DNA of 64,000 bases from Alitta virens. Taxonomy: Eukaryota; Annelida; Polychaeta; Phyllodocida; Nereididae. The DNA lies in the NCBI GenBank assembly GCA_932294295.1, contig OW028582.1, forward strand, positions 2,909,515 through 2,973,514, in the 5' to 3' direction. Positions 1-12,068 of this stretch are shown here, in pieces. The stretch's first letter is position 1, and the number at the start of each line of letters is the position of its first letter. The notes beneath the pieces are model-generated. The model was not told the DNA's origin, ran no database searches, and saw only the letters and a program-made list of their open reading frames with translations. The position numbers and the translations under genes are program-made.

Positions 1-190
1 AAATATCCCAAACTAAGAACTTATAAAACATTTAAAAAAGACATGCATATAGGACCTTACCTAAATCTAGATTTACCATAATCATGGCAATATAGAGAAA
101 TTACATTACGAAATTTCGTTAGGGTAAGTGCATTAGTGTTAGAGTTCTGCTCTGAAAATGAAAGTGTTATGCTTGCCTGCCCACCCGCCC
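1..190 (+). mobile_element. LINE 3' relic (pol C-terminus and tail)
   Basis: The first 100 bases match, with scattered changes, the LINE-derived reading frame found complete at 10597-10690 and 17265-17358. The match covers the stretch coding KYPKLRTYKTF. The copy is cut by the window edge and carries stops. It runs into a C-rich GCCYGCCCACCCGCC tract that precedes gene 1, the same arrangement seen before gene 2. It is more diverged from the other two copies than they are from each other, so it is an older relic. Confidence 0.6.
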
Positions 191-326
191 GCTGGACTGA
201 CATCGATGATAACAATAACCCTCTTTGAACTTTGTTCGCTGAGGGTTAAAAATGTCAAGGACATGAAATAGATACACCCATGCATGGCAGGATATGGACC
301 AAGGCATTATATCTTGAGTTTGCAGC

Positions 327-334
327 TATATAAG
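327..334 (+). promoter_or_regulatory. TATA box of sulfotransferase gene 1
   Basis: TATATAAG lies 39 bases before the ATG at 373, in a context (AAGTACAAAACGCGG) kept exactly in the gene 2 copy. Transcription would start about 30 bases downstream, leaving a very short leader. Confidence 0.55.
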
Positions 335-649
335 TACAAAACGCGGCTCCTTTTGGATCCAGTTATAAAAAAATGTCTGAGTACAACAAAACATACAAGT
401 TGGATGGTGAGCACTTTTACGAAGGTGTGCTCTTGCCGGGATATTGTCCTTGTCAACTTTTGGATGAAATTAAGGAACACAAATTTGATGACGGAGACGT
501 TGTCATTCCTACCTATGCCAAATGTGGTAAGCTTAATTTTTCTGATGTCTCAAGTTTTGAAGTTTAAATTTCTTATCACAGTTATTATACTAGCCTCTTT
601 GTATCTCAGCATTTCTAGCTAGGTTCTTAATAACCATGTGATATTCACC

Positions 650-800
650 CTCTGTGACTATGCTGGCAAGTAAAAAAAATCCCACCAATGGGGTTAATGT
701 GTAACATGGTATGGACTCCAAGCAGCCTTATCATCTCATCATTTTGTCTGCCTGCAGCTGGTTATAATCTAAGTTTCAGACCCAGTAGCATTGAGACATT
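650..800 (+). mobile_element. SINE body fragment in intron 1 of gene 1
   Basis: Includes GGCAAGTAAAA, ATCCCACCAATGGGGT, ATGTGTAACATGG and GACTCCAAGC, ending in GCATTGAGACATTA. This is the same body as the copies at 29515-29830 and 52312-52502. The tRNA-like head is missing. Confidence 0.6.
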
Positions 801-832
801 AGACATATTACTCAAAAATTACATTTCAGGCT

Positions 833-834
<2 letters not shown>

Positions 835-878
<44 letters not shown>
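835..878. repeat. (AT)n microsatellite
   Basis: About 40 bases of alternating AT. The paralogous site at 12034-12065 is shorter, so it varies in length between recent copies. Confidence 0.95.
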
Positions 879-880
<2 letters not shown>

Positions 881-1198
881 TTTTTTTCCTTGTTCTATAT
901 ACATAGATAGATTTCCTTGTGCCAGATAGGTACCGTTGAACATTCTTTGTATACAGAAATGGATCAAAAAATAAATGATAATGTATAAGAACTTCAAACA
1001 ATGCCATATCAAGCAATTAGTTCATCTAAGATTCCACACATATAGTAGATTATCATTAGGGGTACAAAATGTGCCAGTCTCATTTGTGATGAAGTCTTAT
1101 CAAATATGTTTGATATTTTTGTTTTAATGGGGTTGCTTGAGCTGTAATTTGAGCAGTGAACAGTGCCTCAGAATGCGGTCATATGCTTTAGTTCCCAG

Positions 1199-2590
1199 CA
1201 GTGGCATAGCCAAGATTTTTGTCAGGGGGGGGGGCAACCAACAAGGTATTTCCCCAAAATTTAAAAAATACTGTGTAGATTGTATAAAAAATAATACTAA
1301 TAAAAATGATGATAATAATGTTAATATAGGGTTATTCATGCACATCACCGTTTATTCAAAAATGTAAAACAATACAAACATAAAAGTAAACTTACAAAGG
1401 AATAAGGACAATGAACACATATATAAAAAGTTTAGGTTTTAAGGAAAACATATTCAGATGCAAGTGAAATTACACTTATAGTTTGCTTACAGTCTGCAAA
1501 GTTTGACTGAAGCATATGAATTATAAATGCACTAATAATGGAAAACACCTCTTTAAATTTATAGTACTTTCTCAATAATCTGCAATACAATTACAGTAAT
1601 TCTTCAGAGTTTTATCTTTCTTTTTTTCGCATGAGTAAATCATTTCATGATTTTGTCAAAGTCCATGTTTTCTTCCAAAAGCCCTCTACATGCAAATAAT
1701 CGATAACCCTGAGTCCCCCATTGTGGACCTGAGATAACTTTTTATCAGTTGCAATTTACTGAATGATCTCTCTGAACCTGCTGTGGATACACTAATTGTT
1801 TCAAAAATTCTGAATAATATGGCCACATTTGGATAGCCAAAAATTCTGAATAATATGGCCACATTTGGATAGCCAAAAATTCTGAATAATATGGCCACAT
1901 TTGGGTAGGCTAAATCCAGTTTGTTCTTTTTCAAAAAAATAATACGATTTTTGGTACAGATGTATCATTGACCAACTCTTGTATGTCAGAAGCTCCCACA
2001 TTCTATGTCAACAACCGTACAGTAGGTCCCTGCAAGGTCCTTGAAAGAATCATGGTCACCTAGCTGGTCAGGAAAAAGGCATGAGAATTTCCTGACAATG
2101 GTGAAGAAATCTTCAAACCTAGAGTCAAGTTCTGCAATCACTCTGTCACATATTGCAAAGTACGCATTGAGTTGTATCCGTACCCTGATCTTCAGCAACA
2201 GATTTGGCAGTAGCTAATTTTGCCTCACAAAGAGATGCTTCAGAAATATCTCAGGCCTGAAATATGATACAATCTACAAGATCTGATGAGGCATGTAAGT
2301 AGTTTGACAGAGCAAAAGTGCAACTCACTAGCTCCTCCCAAAATAAAATCAACGATAAATTCCAATTTAGATATAGTTCAGTAGGCCCTCTGCTTCTGCC
2401 AATACAGCTAGTGTCCTGTCATTTGCTTTTATTCTGCGGTTGTTGTGCCCCCTGTAGGCTTTGTCACTTTTCCTCCCCTGCGGGCTCCTTTTAAATATGA
2501 GCTGCTTTCCCCAAATTTAATTTTTTTTCTTGTCAGGGGGGGGGGGGGGCATATTCGGCCCCCCCCTGCCCCCACCTGGCTACGCCACTG
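1199..2590 (-). mobile_element. hAT DNA transposon, decayed (copy 1)
   Basis: Terminal inverted repeats CAGTGGCATAGCC and GGCTACGCCACTG are flanked by 8-bp near-duplicates (GTTCCCAG at 1191-1198, GTTCACAG at 2591-2598). This gives the hAT signature of a CAGTG terminus and an 8-bp target duplication. On the minus strand near 1740-1900 is the C-terminal dimerisation region of hAT transposase, including SERSFSKLQLIKSYLRSTM. The rest of the transposase is gone or unreadable. A 36-bp in-frame repeat (12 residues, containing YPNVAILFRIF) occurs three times at the start of that region. G/C homopolymers lie near both ends. Confidence 0.88.
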
Positions 2591-2872
2591 GTTCACAGAC
2601 AGTGTCAGCTCAAGTGGATCCAAAACCTATTTCCCAGAATGTGCTATTTATAGACACAGACTATTTTATATCCATGCACCACCCTTTACTTCTTTTCTAT
2701 CTTTAATGGTTTAACCTCACAAAGAACATTTTATCTCTGTAGATTTTTTTTTTGCTGTCTTAAAAACAATAAACACTGACACAACTAGAACACATTGTGG
2801 AGTGTGTATACATTAAGCTGTAAAAAGTTTCATGTACAGTAGCATGGATAGAAACTATATGCCAATTTTGTT

Positions 2873-3660
2873 TCTTCGTAAAAAAAATTAGATAAAACGC
2901 TAAATGACCATATTATTTTGCTCTGTCATGAATTTTCTTTTTATATCCTAAATGAATAATTCTCTTTTATCTTTACCCCTTTGCATAAAATGAACAAATA
3001 AAGATAAATAGATAATAAATAAATATTGTAGACCAGGAGAATTTTCATAATTTTCTGAGTTATTTAAACTTATTTTCATACATATGAGGGGATAGCCCAA
3101 AGTATCTTTCGTATTGTCTCAATGCTACTGATCAGATGTAATGATGAGATGATAAGGCATGGTGTCTACACAAAGTATGATATTGCATAGTATTGTATAT
3201 ACACATGTACTTACATGGTATTAATAGCGAGGTAAATCATAATGATAACTTGTAAGTCACTTCATTACAATTATATTATTACATATATAGGCCTTATATA
3301 TTTTTTCCTATGCATTGTATATGTATATATGGGTTTTGATAAATAAATCTTGTCTGTTTACTTGTCTATCTGTCTGTCTGTCTAGCTGATAAGTAGCTGT
3401 ATCAATAACGAGAAGTATATATTTTCTAAAATATGCTGTGAGTACTACATTCTACATACTTTAATAACTGGGCTAGCATCGCGAGCGAGTGTCTACAGAT
3501 TCTCATTTAGAGTAACTGACCAAATGTCTCGCACAACTAACCCAGCCACTTTTGACCTCGATCAAAACTTGTTCAACGAAGGCTAATCACGCAAAATTAG
3601 GATATTATATGCTAATTGAAAAGCATTTTAGACCACTGAACATTGGACTAATTTGTTTGG
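2873..3660. other. Intronic sequence with little structure
   Basis: No coding signal. It holds a short minus-strand piece of the local SINE body near 3115-3170 (TAATGATGAGATGATAAGG) and a (CTGT)n tract at 3362-3385. It belongs to the segment lost from the second copy of the recent duplication. Confidence 0.5.
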
Positions 3661-4197
3661 TCAGTAATACATTCTACATGCGTAGCGATAACGTAAATGT
3701 TGGTCGCCTCAGTTTCCAGGGACCCTGAAGATTCAAGGGTCCCGAGCAGAGACAGGCTGGTTTTAGTTGTTAAGATAGTTTTTATACATTGCCTTAAATT
3801 TTAGTGTTTATGTAGGCCTATATAGGGTTCCTTGTGAAAAGTGTGTATTTTGTAAATGAATGTTCTAATATTTGATTTAACAAAATATGGACATCTATGG
3901 ATATTCAGTTCAAGTTTAGCCATTACTCCACAAATGATCAGACATAACATGCGAATTCAGAAATTCAGTCGTGGTAAAAGTGAAAAGGACACTCTTTTAG
4001 TTCTTACTTTGGATTACAATAAAGTGTGTTCTAGTGATCTCACAATTTACCATGCTTGAGTGGTCGCTAGCAAGCCCATAGACAGGAATGGGCTTACTAG
4101 TTTCTTTGGTCTTAATTACAGCCAGTCAGTTAATGGTGCTATGACCAGTGAACGCTTTGGTGCAACATCTGCACCATCAAATCAAGCATCTGGTAAT

Positions 4198-4300
4198 CAC
4201 AGACAGACAGACATATAGACAGATAGATAGATAGATCTTTCTATATAGATAGATAGACTGATAGATAGATTTATAGATATCTGTCTGTCTACCTGTCTGT
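4198..4300. repeat. AGAC/GATA tetranucleotide cluster
   Basis: Runs of AGAC, then GATA, then CTGT form an imperfect palindromic microsatellite in intron 1 of gene 1. No other signal is visible. Confidence 0.85.
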
Positions 4301-4479
4301 CTACACATCTTCCTACCTTCTGAGCCAGGCCCCGAAGATATGACCAATAAATATTTTTTTTCATATGTAGACGGTCAATGTAATTGTGGCGTTACTGGAA
4401 GATTCCAGTCTGAATGCAGACCCTCAGGCCGAGTCATAGGCGAGTGTCTGAGGGAATTACAGTGTAGTATGCGCCAGGG

Positions 4480-4700
4480 TTGGGTACAAAAGCAACCAAA
4501 CACATTTAAATGCAAATGAAAAGGTTTTGTATTCAATCAAATGCAAGTGCAAATGCAAATGCCTAATTAAGAAATCAATTTAAATGCAAATGCAAATGCT
4601 TCCCATGGTTTCAAATGCAAATACAAGTGTCTAATTTTAGAAAAACATTTAGAGGCAAATGCAAATACATTTGCCAATGTATTTGATATTTTTGTGTGTA
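4480..4700. repeat. AAATGC-rich interspersed repeat
   Basis: Begins CAGGGTTGGGTAC and continues with irregular repeats of AAATGC and its variants. The same repeat lies at 18355-18575 at the matching place in the paralogous block. The CAGGG start suggests a hAT-type non-autonomous element, but a matching far end was not found. Confidence 0.55.
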
Positions 4701-5065
4701 TCCAATACACAGTGTGGGCTGAATGTAGTTCAATTATTATGCACGTTAAATTGAACTAAGCGGCAAACAAAATAGTTCTTCAAAATCTGTCTGGTACGAC
4801 GTTGCATTATCTCATAAAGAACAGGAATTTTTAGCTTTGTATTCTTATGATTGATATACACTTATATCTACAATGTCAAATTCCTTGCTCCCCCACCGGG
4901 ATTGCAACTCCCCCGAATTCACCAAGAATTCCTGTGAAAAAGGCCTGATTGAGGATCTTGCGTCTAGACTGGAAACATTCAATGCTTGACGAAAGTACCA
5001 AATAGCTGTATTATGTTTGCTATAATAGTACTGCTGCATTGTCAATGTGGTCAACTTAACATGGC

Positions 5066-5177
5066 ATCCCAGATAGCATTCAAAATCGAGACAACATCGT
5101 TTCTATTTAGGCTACTATGGTATCAACATCCCAGACCTCGGGCAGATGTTGTCCCAATTTGAAATGCTATATGGGAT
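5066..5177. mobile_element. MITE with CCCAGATAGCA inverted ends
   Basis: The left end ATCCCAGATAGCATT and right end AATGCTATATGGGAT are near-perfect inverted repeats around a short core. The element sits just before exon 2 of gene 1. The gene 2 paralogue keeps only the left half (18903-18957). A third member is at 35045-35165. Confidence 0.75.
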
Positions 5178-6508
5178 GTTATCTCACTTGGTTGTTTGTT
5201 TAATGTGCAAACTTTCATTTCCAGGGACATCGTTAATGCAGGCATTATCCTACCTTGTGCTAACTGAGGACTTTGACCATGAAAAACCACTTCAGCAGCT
5301 GGTGCCATTCTTGGAGTTATATGTGGAAGGACATGGGTCAGGGCTGGACAAGATCAGAAACAGGAAAACCCCAGGTGTAAAGCAGATGTCAAATATACTC
5401 CGAAAGCTGTTTAATGTTTCTATAACTTAATTCTCATATATAATACAGAAGATATTGGTGGTTAAATGCGGAGAGTTATGATGGTGAATTTCGGAACTTT
5501 CTTGCACTTGTATCAGTCTGGTATAAGTAATATGACGAACAATATTCAGTACCACTAATAAAGAACATGCAAACATAGCATTTCAGTGCTTATAAGAACT
5601 TCCTGAAGTTACATGTCAAAGCTAGCCATACTTAACCTGAGTCAGTGAGACACCAAAATAATGGGCTCAACTGAAACCCCGCATTAGCACAAAAACTCAA
5701 TAACTACGTAAACTTGACACACAATTAATTTCTGTCATGAAGTGGCCATTGATAAGATTTCAACATTTTAATCGCAGAAGTATACTACTATTACTATCAT
5801 TCTACTGTAGTTATTATAACTGTCATAGCTACCAGTAGACTGCAGTATATGGATGGTTTCGTGTTGCAGGGCATCTAAAAATGTTAGAGGCAATAACATT
5901 ATATATCTTGAACAAATGTATATAACATTCAGCAGTTATACTATGAATCCCATGATATTATATTTTCAGGGAAGGCAAGCTGGCAGGGGGTGACTACTTC
6001 AAGTATAATCTAGCCTGGTGGGAGCTAAGAAATGACCCGAGAGTGCTTTTCGTCAGGTATGAAGACATCTTGAAGGATCCTGAAGCGAACATCAGCAAAG
6101 TTGGAACATTTCTCGACAAGAATGTGAGTGATGAGACTGTCAAGAAAATTGCCCACCAGATTTCATTCAAGGTAATTCTTTTTTTTTTGGAAAAATGTAT
6201 AATTTTTAATAAGATAAGAAACTGGAAAAGGCTAAAAATATTTTAAAGCAAATTACATATTTAATTTATATGGGATTATTTAAGAGTGTGAAATAAGTTT
6301 TTTATAACAGGTGATGAAAATGGGAGCAGAAGTGATTTTGCATATACCTTTTAGACTTTATGAAATGGTCTCATAAAAAAAAATTGGCACTTGCCATCAG
6401 CCAATCATGAGAATAGTTTATTTGTCTTTGTATGAGCTTATTCCAAATCAAAATATTTCATCCCGTTAAAGATTCCAGTTTGATGTCTATATATTTAAAG
6501 AAAAAATG

Positions 6509-6618
6509 AAAAAGTTGAGCATTGACCAGAGAACCCAACAAGCAGGTCCCCTGGCCAAAAGCCATCCTTTGACTCATTACTGGTCGCAGGATTATAGGAA
6601 TGTGCTACCATTCAATGC
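6509..6618 (-). pseudogene. Internally deleted 7SL RNA relic
   Basis: On the minus strand this matches the first part of the 7SL-like sequence at 21438-21737. It then jumps to a short tail ending in TTTTT, so it lacks the whole S domain and the 3' half of the Alu domain. Its 5' flank is the same as that of the full-length copy. It therefore arose by DNA duplication plus deletion, not by retroposition. Confidence 0.7.
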
Positions 6619-7159
6619 TGACAGGCCAGGTGTTAGGACTGTTGGTCTATCATGAAGTGATATTTTTAGCTCTCTCACCTGTGAACAGGATGCAGATGGC
6701 AGCACTTACCTCACTCACTCACCTGTGAAATTTCCGAAAACATTAACTTTTCAGGGAGGTACTGATTGAATGGTTATGGAGTATAAAAAGAGTTGCACTA
6801 TTCAAATCAATGTAATTGTTAAGCCTAAAATAACTCATTGCGATGATTATTATGTTTGGTTTACAGCTTTTTTATGCATGTCACCATTTTATTGTTGGTT
6901 ATGAGAGGTCCGATTTAATTTGTAGAATGATGCTTTGTTTTGATAACTTGTTTTACTATTATTTCAGTCAATGAAGGAAGATCCTCGCTACAACCGTGAA
7001 GATGAAACTTTTCTTTTTGATCAATCAATTTTGCCGTTCCTGAGAAAAGGAAAAGTGGGCGATTGGCGAAATTATTTCACAGAGGAACAGAATGCGTATT
7101 GTGATGCAATGATTGAGAAATATTTCAAGCCAGTGGGCCTTGACCTTGCTTTTGAATGA

Positions 7160-7640
7160 ATGCATGTTTTGAGAAGTGATGCTTATATATTTTTTATATA
7201 TCAAACCTTTGGTTCTAGATAACCTGTTTTGCATATTAGTTGTAGAGTTAGGAATTTGGGGACACATAGTTAATGTTAACTTTCATTTAGAGTTTATGAA
7301 GCATTAGTGTGTACATGTTGTATATATAAAAAATTTTGCATGACAGGAAGTAAAGTTTCATTTATTGCGATTTTCGTTTTTTTTATCCTGAAATATGACC
7401 ATCTATATGATCTTTAATAAATTTAACACATAATATCATGATCTTTAATACATTAATTGCTGTAGTATCTTATTTGAGACCATCACTTCATGTTCACAAA
7501 TTGTTCACAATTTTTATTTGCAAGGTGGACTTAATAGTGAGGAAGGCCATGCCATTAAAACTTGCATTATTATTATATTTGCTAACTTTTGAAATGCACT
7601 GTAGATATATTACTACACAAATACTACATTTTAATTGTGT
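7160..7640. other. 3' flank of gene 1
   Basis: AT-rich spacer with a possible AATAAA near 7417. The stretch from about 7350 matches the spacer upstream of gene 3 (about 23050), so this flank once led into another sulfotransferase gene. Confidence 0.5.
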
Positions 7641-7645
7641 TCGCA

Positions 7646-7693
7646 ATGTCCACATATAATGAGACATACAGGTTGGAAGGTGAACATGTTTAT
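7646..7693 (+). pseudogene. Orphan sulfotransferase exon-1 relic (copy 1)
   Basis: An ATG and about 16 codons (MSTYNETYRLEGEHVYD) match exon 1 of gene 3 (MSTYNQTYRLEGEHVFDG). About 70 bases of 5' flank ending TGTGTTCGCA also match. The similarity then stops and no further exons follow. It marks a lost gene of the gene 3 type that once followed gene 1. Confidence 0.8.
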
Positions 7694-9374
7694 GATATTA
7701 CAATGTCTAATAAAGTCTTACTTTATTTTGGTAAAAAGTAAGGCCTGTATAAAGTCTTACTTTTGTCCACTAATTTTTACGTTGTCTTTTTTTGATGCAA
7801 ATGTACTTGGATATTAACATCCACATTGTAATATTTAGATGATGAGTTAAAGAGTTTCGTAGATGAACATGGCGATATTTGCTTTAGATACCAGAAAGCC
7901 AAAAAATCTATTGCGAGTTCATTAAGTGGATAGAAGGTTGGAGTGTTTTTGATTATGAATTGTTACAGTGTACAAAATATGGTGTTCAATTATTTCATAT
8001 AGAAGCTCTATACATTGCCAAAATGTGTTCTTTACACGTGTGTATATGAGCTTATATGCAACAACTAGCATATGATTAATAAGTATCACGCAATTAATAC
8101 CATTTTAAATGTGACATAATACGAGCCTGTACATATGCAGAAATGCACACGTGTGTATGAGTAGTAACGAGAGTTTCTATGTTCAAAAATGCAAACAGGT
8201 AAATGTGCAATTGCTCGCAAGTTACAATGGAATAGTTAAACAAACATTTGTGTATGAGCTCGTTTGAAACGTCAGATTATGTTTGCCTTTGTTTAACCAA
8301 AATAGAAATAATACCAAATGTGTAATTAAATTGTTCAAGTAGATAGATAGATTGATCAATTTTCATTGACAGAGAGATTAGTTCTGACTATCACCAAAGT
8401 TTATTGAAGATAATTTAGGTAAAGTTTGTTTGTTTATCACTATAAATTACAACAGGACTTGTGAATGTGGAATAGCAAGCACTTGTGAATCTGGAACATT
8501 GTGCACTAAGATAACAAGAAAATAATATAATAATTAAAAAACTTCCACATAAAGTTGACAGTAGTTATTAATGAGACGTAAACATACTAATAATATACAA
8601 ATATGAAAGTTCTATTTATAGACTATGTGGTCAACTAAAAAAGGGTGTTTAGGTTGTTGTATTGCAGTACAATTCCATGTAGCTATGATCATTGTAGAGC
8701 TCATTTGTGTGAATTATCATGATTTTGTTATCGTCAGGATAGTAGAAATTTGGACAAAATATCTTTTCTTCATCTGACTTTATTTATAAAAAAATAACAT
8801 AATATATGAAGTCTTAAGATTTCATATATACCTTTGAATGAGATTATTTTTCTTTTTTTTAAATTTTCACCAAAGCAAACTGTAAAAACTTTTATGTATG
8901 TTACAGTTCCCAATCTCCTATCAGTCTCACATTTGACCTAATCTCTCTCAGAGATCAGAGAGACTGCTCGTAATAAATACCTGGCATTGACAAAGCTAAT
9001 ATTAGTCACAGTTATAATGTGTGATAGGTCTAGACGTCAGATATAAACACTAGTGAATGTAAAAGATATTGCACTTGTGAAGGTGTCAAATATGACACAA
9101 TGACTAGTACATAATTAGTTCCTTGTACATGAGTGATGAGTAGGCCTATTTACACATACACAAGTGCAAGATATGGCATATACACACAAGCTGGTTATGG
9201 CATATACACGTGCTAGGAAATTCATCTACATACACACGTCCACTCGTGAATGCAGTATCTCACAATATAAGTACATACATATATGCATATAGGCTCTTCA
9301 TTCTATCAATGTTTCAAAGTTACAAAGCCCCTTACATCATAAGCTTTGACACTTGACATAGATAGTTACCTGGG

Positions 9375-10200
9375 GTGTGTAGGTCATTAAGTTTTTACAA
9401 ATTTAACCATGTGATAACATTTGATTCCTTGGTCTTAAGAAACCTCAGATGGGCTAAGAGCGCATTCACTGATCATCAATCAATCACTGGGCAGGCCAAT
9501 GACCTGCCAAGGCACAAAAGGTCTGAAAAGAGAGCAAAGCCCTCTTGTGAGACAGTTTCAGGACAGCAAGTGTAAATCTGGAAGAGGCTGTCCCCGTAGG
9601 CACATCTGCATTGGATGCATGGGCCCAGAAAGTCAATCGGCATGCACCAAATGTTCAAAGCTCAAACCTCAAGCCAACTAGGTATTTAAATTTGGAATAT
9701 AAGACCATCACACTTCAGGTCTTGATAACATTGAGGAGGGTATCTGAATTGGGTGCCCCCCTCCCCCTGCAAGCAGAACATTGGTGTCCCCAAATTGGCT
9801 GTCAGCCTTAGAGTACAGTGAAAAGGTTATACATAATGATTTGGATTTGGGGCTCCTGTATGGCTCATTTGAAGACCCCCTCCCCCTTTAACAAGTATGT
9901 AATCTCACCAATTGGTGCATTCCCTAAAAGAGATAGTAATAAAGTCAGAGTAATACATGACCTCTCTCACCCTGTCACTGACTTTAGTCAACTCACTCAT
10001 CGACCCAGACGAGTACTCATTGCATTACTCGTCTGTGGATGATACAGTTGCCTACTGCAACAATGCACTAACCCATTTTTTAGCCAACATAAACATAAAC
10101 CTCAAGGATGCCTACAAACACATAGGCGTGCACCCATCTGACTGGCACCTACAAGGAGCTACCTGTAAAGATGTCAGACACATGTTCTCCCTATCCTAGA
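9375..10200 (+). mobile_element. DIRS-like (tyrosine-recombinase) retroelement relic, copy 1
   Basis: Frame-shifted fragments of gag and reverse transcriptase. At 9560-9660 there is a cysteine cluster (CKSGRGCPRRHICIGC, then CTKC) like the nucleocapsid of this group. At 9890-10180 there is ISPIGAFPKRDSNKVRVIHD, then IDPDEYSLHYSSVDD, then DAYKHIGVHPSDWHL. These follow the order of the DIRS/Ngaro reverse transcriptase N-terminal half. Stops and at least two frame changes make it inactive. No recombinase was seen. Confidence 0.72.
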
Positions 10201-10204
10201 GTAT

Positions 10205-10830
10205 AACAGTGAAATGTGGTTTAGTAATAAAAAAGATTGGAGAGGTAGAAAAGATCCAGTTAAAGTTCTTAAAAAAATATTCTAGGTGTTAGAAACCAAA
10301 CCTGAACAGTAGGAATTTAGCTGATACTGGAAGATATCCTCTGATAGTTAGAAAATATGTATCAGCCATCAAATATTTACAGAGACTTAATTCCAACATT
10401 TGCCCACTTGTGGTGAAAAACTGTTATGACATTCAAAAGCAATTAACAACTTTGGGATCATGGTGCTGGTATAGAAGGCGAATGAAAATTATGCAGGATA
10501 ACAACATCAATGAATTGCAAAACATAGACAAAGTTCCAACAATGCTCTACAGTAAAGCCCAGTTCAATCTCTTTGCTGAAATCAATGACACAAATAAATA
10601 CCCCAAACTAAGAACTTATAAAACATTTTATCAAGACATCCATATAGAACCTTACCTAAATATAGGTTTACCAAAATCACTTCACTGTAACATTGCCAGA
10701 TTCAGGCTAAGCTCACATAACTTGAATATAGAACTAGGTAGGCATAAACGTCCATATGCCCTGCCTCCCCTGAAGAATGTATCTGTGATAAATGTATTCT
10801 GCAACTAGGGTAAGGGCATTATTGCCTGAG
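10205..10830 (+). mobile_element. LINE pol C-terminal relic, copy 1
   Basis: Degraded reading frames give FLKKILGVRNQT-like sequence (with a stop), then a 132-codon open stretch at 10410-10808 ending RFRLSSHNLNIELGRHKRP. A shift of frame then exposes CICDKC. Non-LTR retrotransposon proteins commonly end with this order: LGV, RL-SHxLxIExGRH, RxCxxC. So this is a relic of a LINE 3' coding end, not a host gene. Confidence 0.65.
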
Positions 10831-11526
10831 TTCTGCTCCAGAAACACAATTCAACACAGCTTTTAGCATTTTTGATTATCCATTATTATATAAACAGCAT
10901 AAAGTGAATATCAAAATGAAGTTTGAAAAGTGAGAAAACTATAATTTAGATATGTCATGGAAAAAATTTAACTCATGTAGAGTAAGTAGTGTCTTTTGTA
11001 TGGAGGGTTGAAAAAGTAAGAATTTTCCCAATTTTTCCCTAATTTTGAGAATTCTCTAGTATTTATGGCCATGGAACCTCAAAAGGCACCACTGCACTAT
11101 TTTAGACCTATTATGACAAAGTTTTAGGCATGTAAGTGAAGTAGTGTTAGAGTTCGGCTCCCAGAGACAATAACAAAAATGGTTTTTCAATTTTTCCTGA
11201 TTTTGTAAAACATAGGCAACATATGTCAATGTGACTATCAAAAAGCACCACTAGGCCATATAGAGTATTACTGTACAAACTTTTGTTAGGGTAAGTGCAT
11301 TAGTGTTAAAGTTCTGCTCCAGGAAACGCAAGTATTACACTTACCTGCCCACCTGCCTGCCTGCTGGCCCGCCCACCCGCCCGCCCACCCGCCGGACTGA
11401 CATCGATGATAACAATAACCCTCTTTGAACTTTGTTCGCTGAGGGTTAAAAATGTCAAGGACATGAAATAGATACACCCATGCATGGCAGGATATGGACC
11501 AAGGCATTATATCTTGAGTTTGCCGC

Positions 11527-11534
11527 TATATAAG
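11527..11534 (+). promoter_or_regulatory. TATA box of sulfotransferase gene 2
   Basis: TATATAAG lies 39 bases before the ATG at 11573, in the same context as the gene 1 copy. Confidence 0.55.
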
Positions 11535-11572
11535 TACAAAACGCGGCTCCTTTTGGATCCAGTTATACAAAA

Positions 11573-12032
11573 ATGTCTGAGTACAACAAAACATACAAGT
11601 TGGATGGTGAGCACTTTTACGAAGGTGTGCTCTTGCCGGGATATTGTCCTCGTCAACTTTTGGATGAAATTAAGGAACACAAATTTGATGACGGAGATGT
11701 TGTCATTCCTACCTATGCCAAATGTGGTAAGCTTAATTTTTCTGATGTCTCAAGTTTTGAAGTTTAAATTTATTATCGCAGTAATTATACTAGCCTCTTT
11801 GTATCTCAGCATTTCTAGCTAGGTTCTTAATAACCATGTGATATTCACCCTCTGTGACTATGCTGGCAAGTAAAAAAATTCCCACCAATGGGGTTAATGT
11901 GTAACATGGTATGGACTCCAAGCAGCCTTATCATCTCATCATTTTGTCTGCCTGCAGCTGGTTATAATCTAAGTTTCAGACCCAGTAGCATTGAGACATT
12001 AGACATATTGCTCAAAAATTACATTTCAGGCT

Positions 12033-12068
<36 letters not shown>

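Larger units (their letters stand above)
191..2872. repeat. Recent segmental duplication block A (copy 1)
   Basis: This block is repeated at 11391-14102 at a nearly constant offset of 11.2 kb. Only scattered substitutions and small indels separate the copies: two changes in the 154-bp exon, a shorter AT run, and one extra 36-bp repeat. It holds the sulfotransferase TATA region, exon 1, a SINE body, an AT microsatellite and a hAT element. The high identity across non-coding sequence implies a recent event. Confidence 0.9.
373..7159 (+). pseudogene. Cytosolic sulfotransferase gene 1, exon 3 missing
   Basis: Exons by homology and splice sites: 373-526, 5225-5374, 5970-6171 and 6968-7159, matching exons 1, 2, 4 and 5 of the intact neighbours. 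Each has GT/AG borders in the right phase. Exon 1 carries the variant PAPS loop TYAKCG, completed by TS in exon 2. The last exon carries LRKGKVGDWRNYF, the 3'-phosphate loop. Exon 3, with the KTHL catalytic histidine and the RNIKDVLVSYYH motif, is absent. Alignment with gene 2 shows about 1 kb removed near 5870-5885, joining what corresponds to 19196 and 20187. Splicing exon 2 to exon 4 shifts the frame and reaches a TAG within about 15 codons. So this is most likely a pseudogene, unless its first exon splices to downstream copies. Confidence 0.75.
7497..10998. repeat. Recent segmental duplication block C (copy 1)
   Basis: Repeated at 14105-17666 with very few substitutions and a few indels, such as extra sequence near 15110-15190 in copy 2. 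It contains an orphan sulfotransferase exon-1 relic, about 1.6 kb of structureless AT-rich DNA (7700-9370), a DIRS-like relic and a LINE relic. Confidence 0.9.

Noticed and set aside
812..1016. Minus-strand open frames with YIYIYI runs
   Set aside because: They translate the AT microsatellite and have no other coding character.
1799..1912. Regular 36-bp repeats that could suggest a CRISPR array
   Set aside because: The units are directly adjacent with no unique spacers, encode in-frame transposase residues and lie in a hAT element of a eukaryotic genome.
6509..6618. An Alu-like 7SL SINE
   Set aside because: It shares genomic 5' flank with the full 7SL copy and has no A-tail or target duplication, so DNA duplication explains it. 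Genome-wide search is still worthwhile.
373..7159. Functional four-exon sulfotransferase
   Set aside because: Skipping exon 3 changes phase and gives an early TAG, and both catalytic and cofactor motifs would be lost.
10410..10808. 132-codon protein-coding gene (also at 17078-17476)
   Set aside because: It matches the end of LINE pol proteins, and the CxxC motif continues only after a frame change, so it is a relic.
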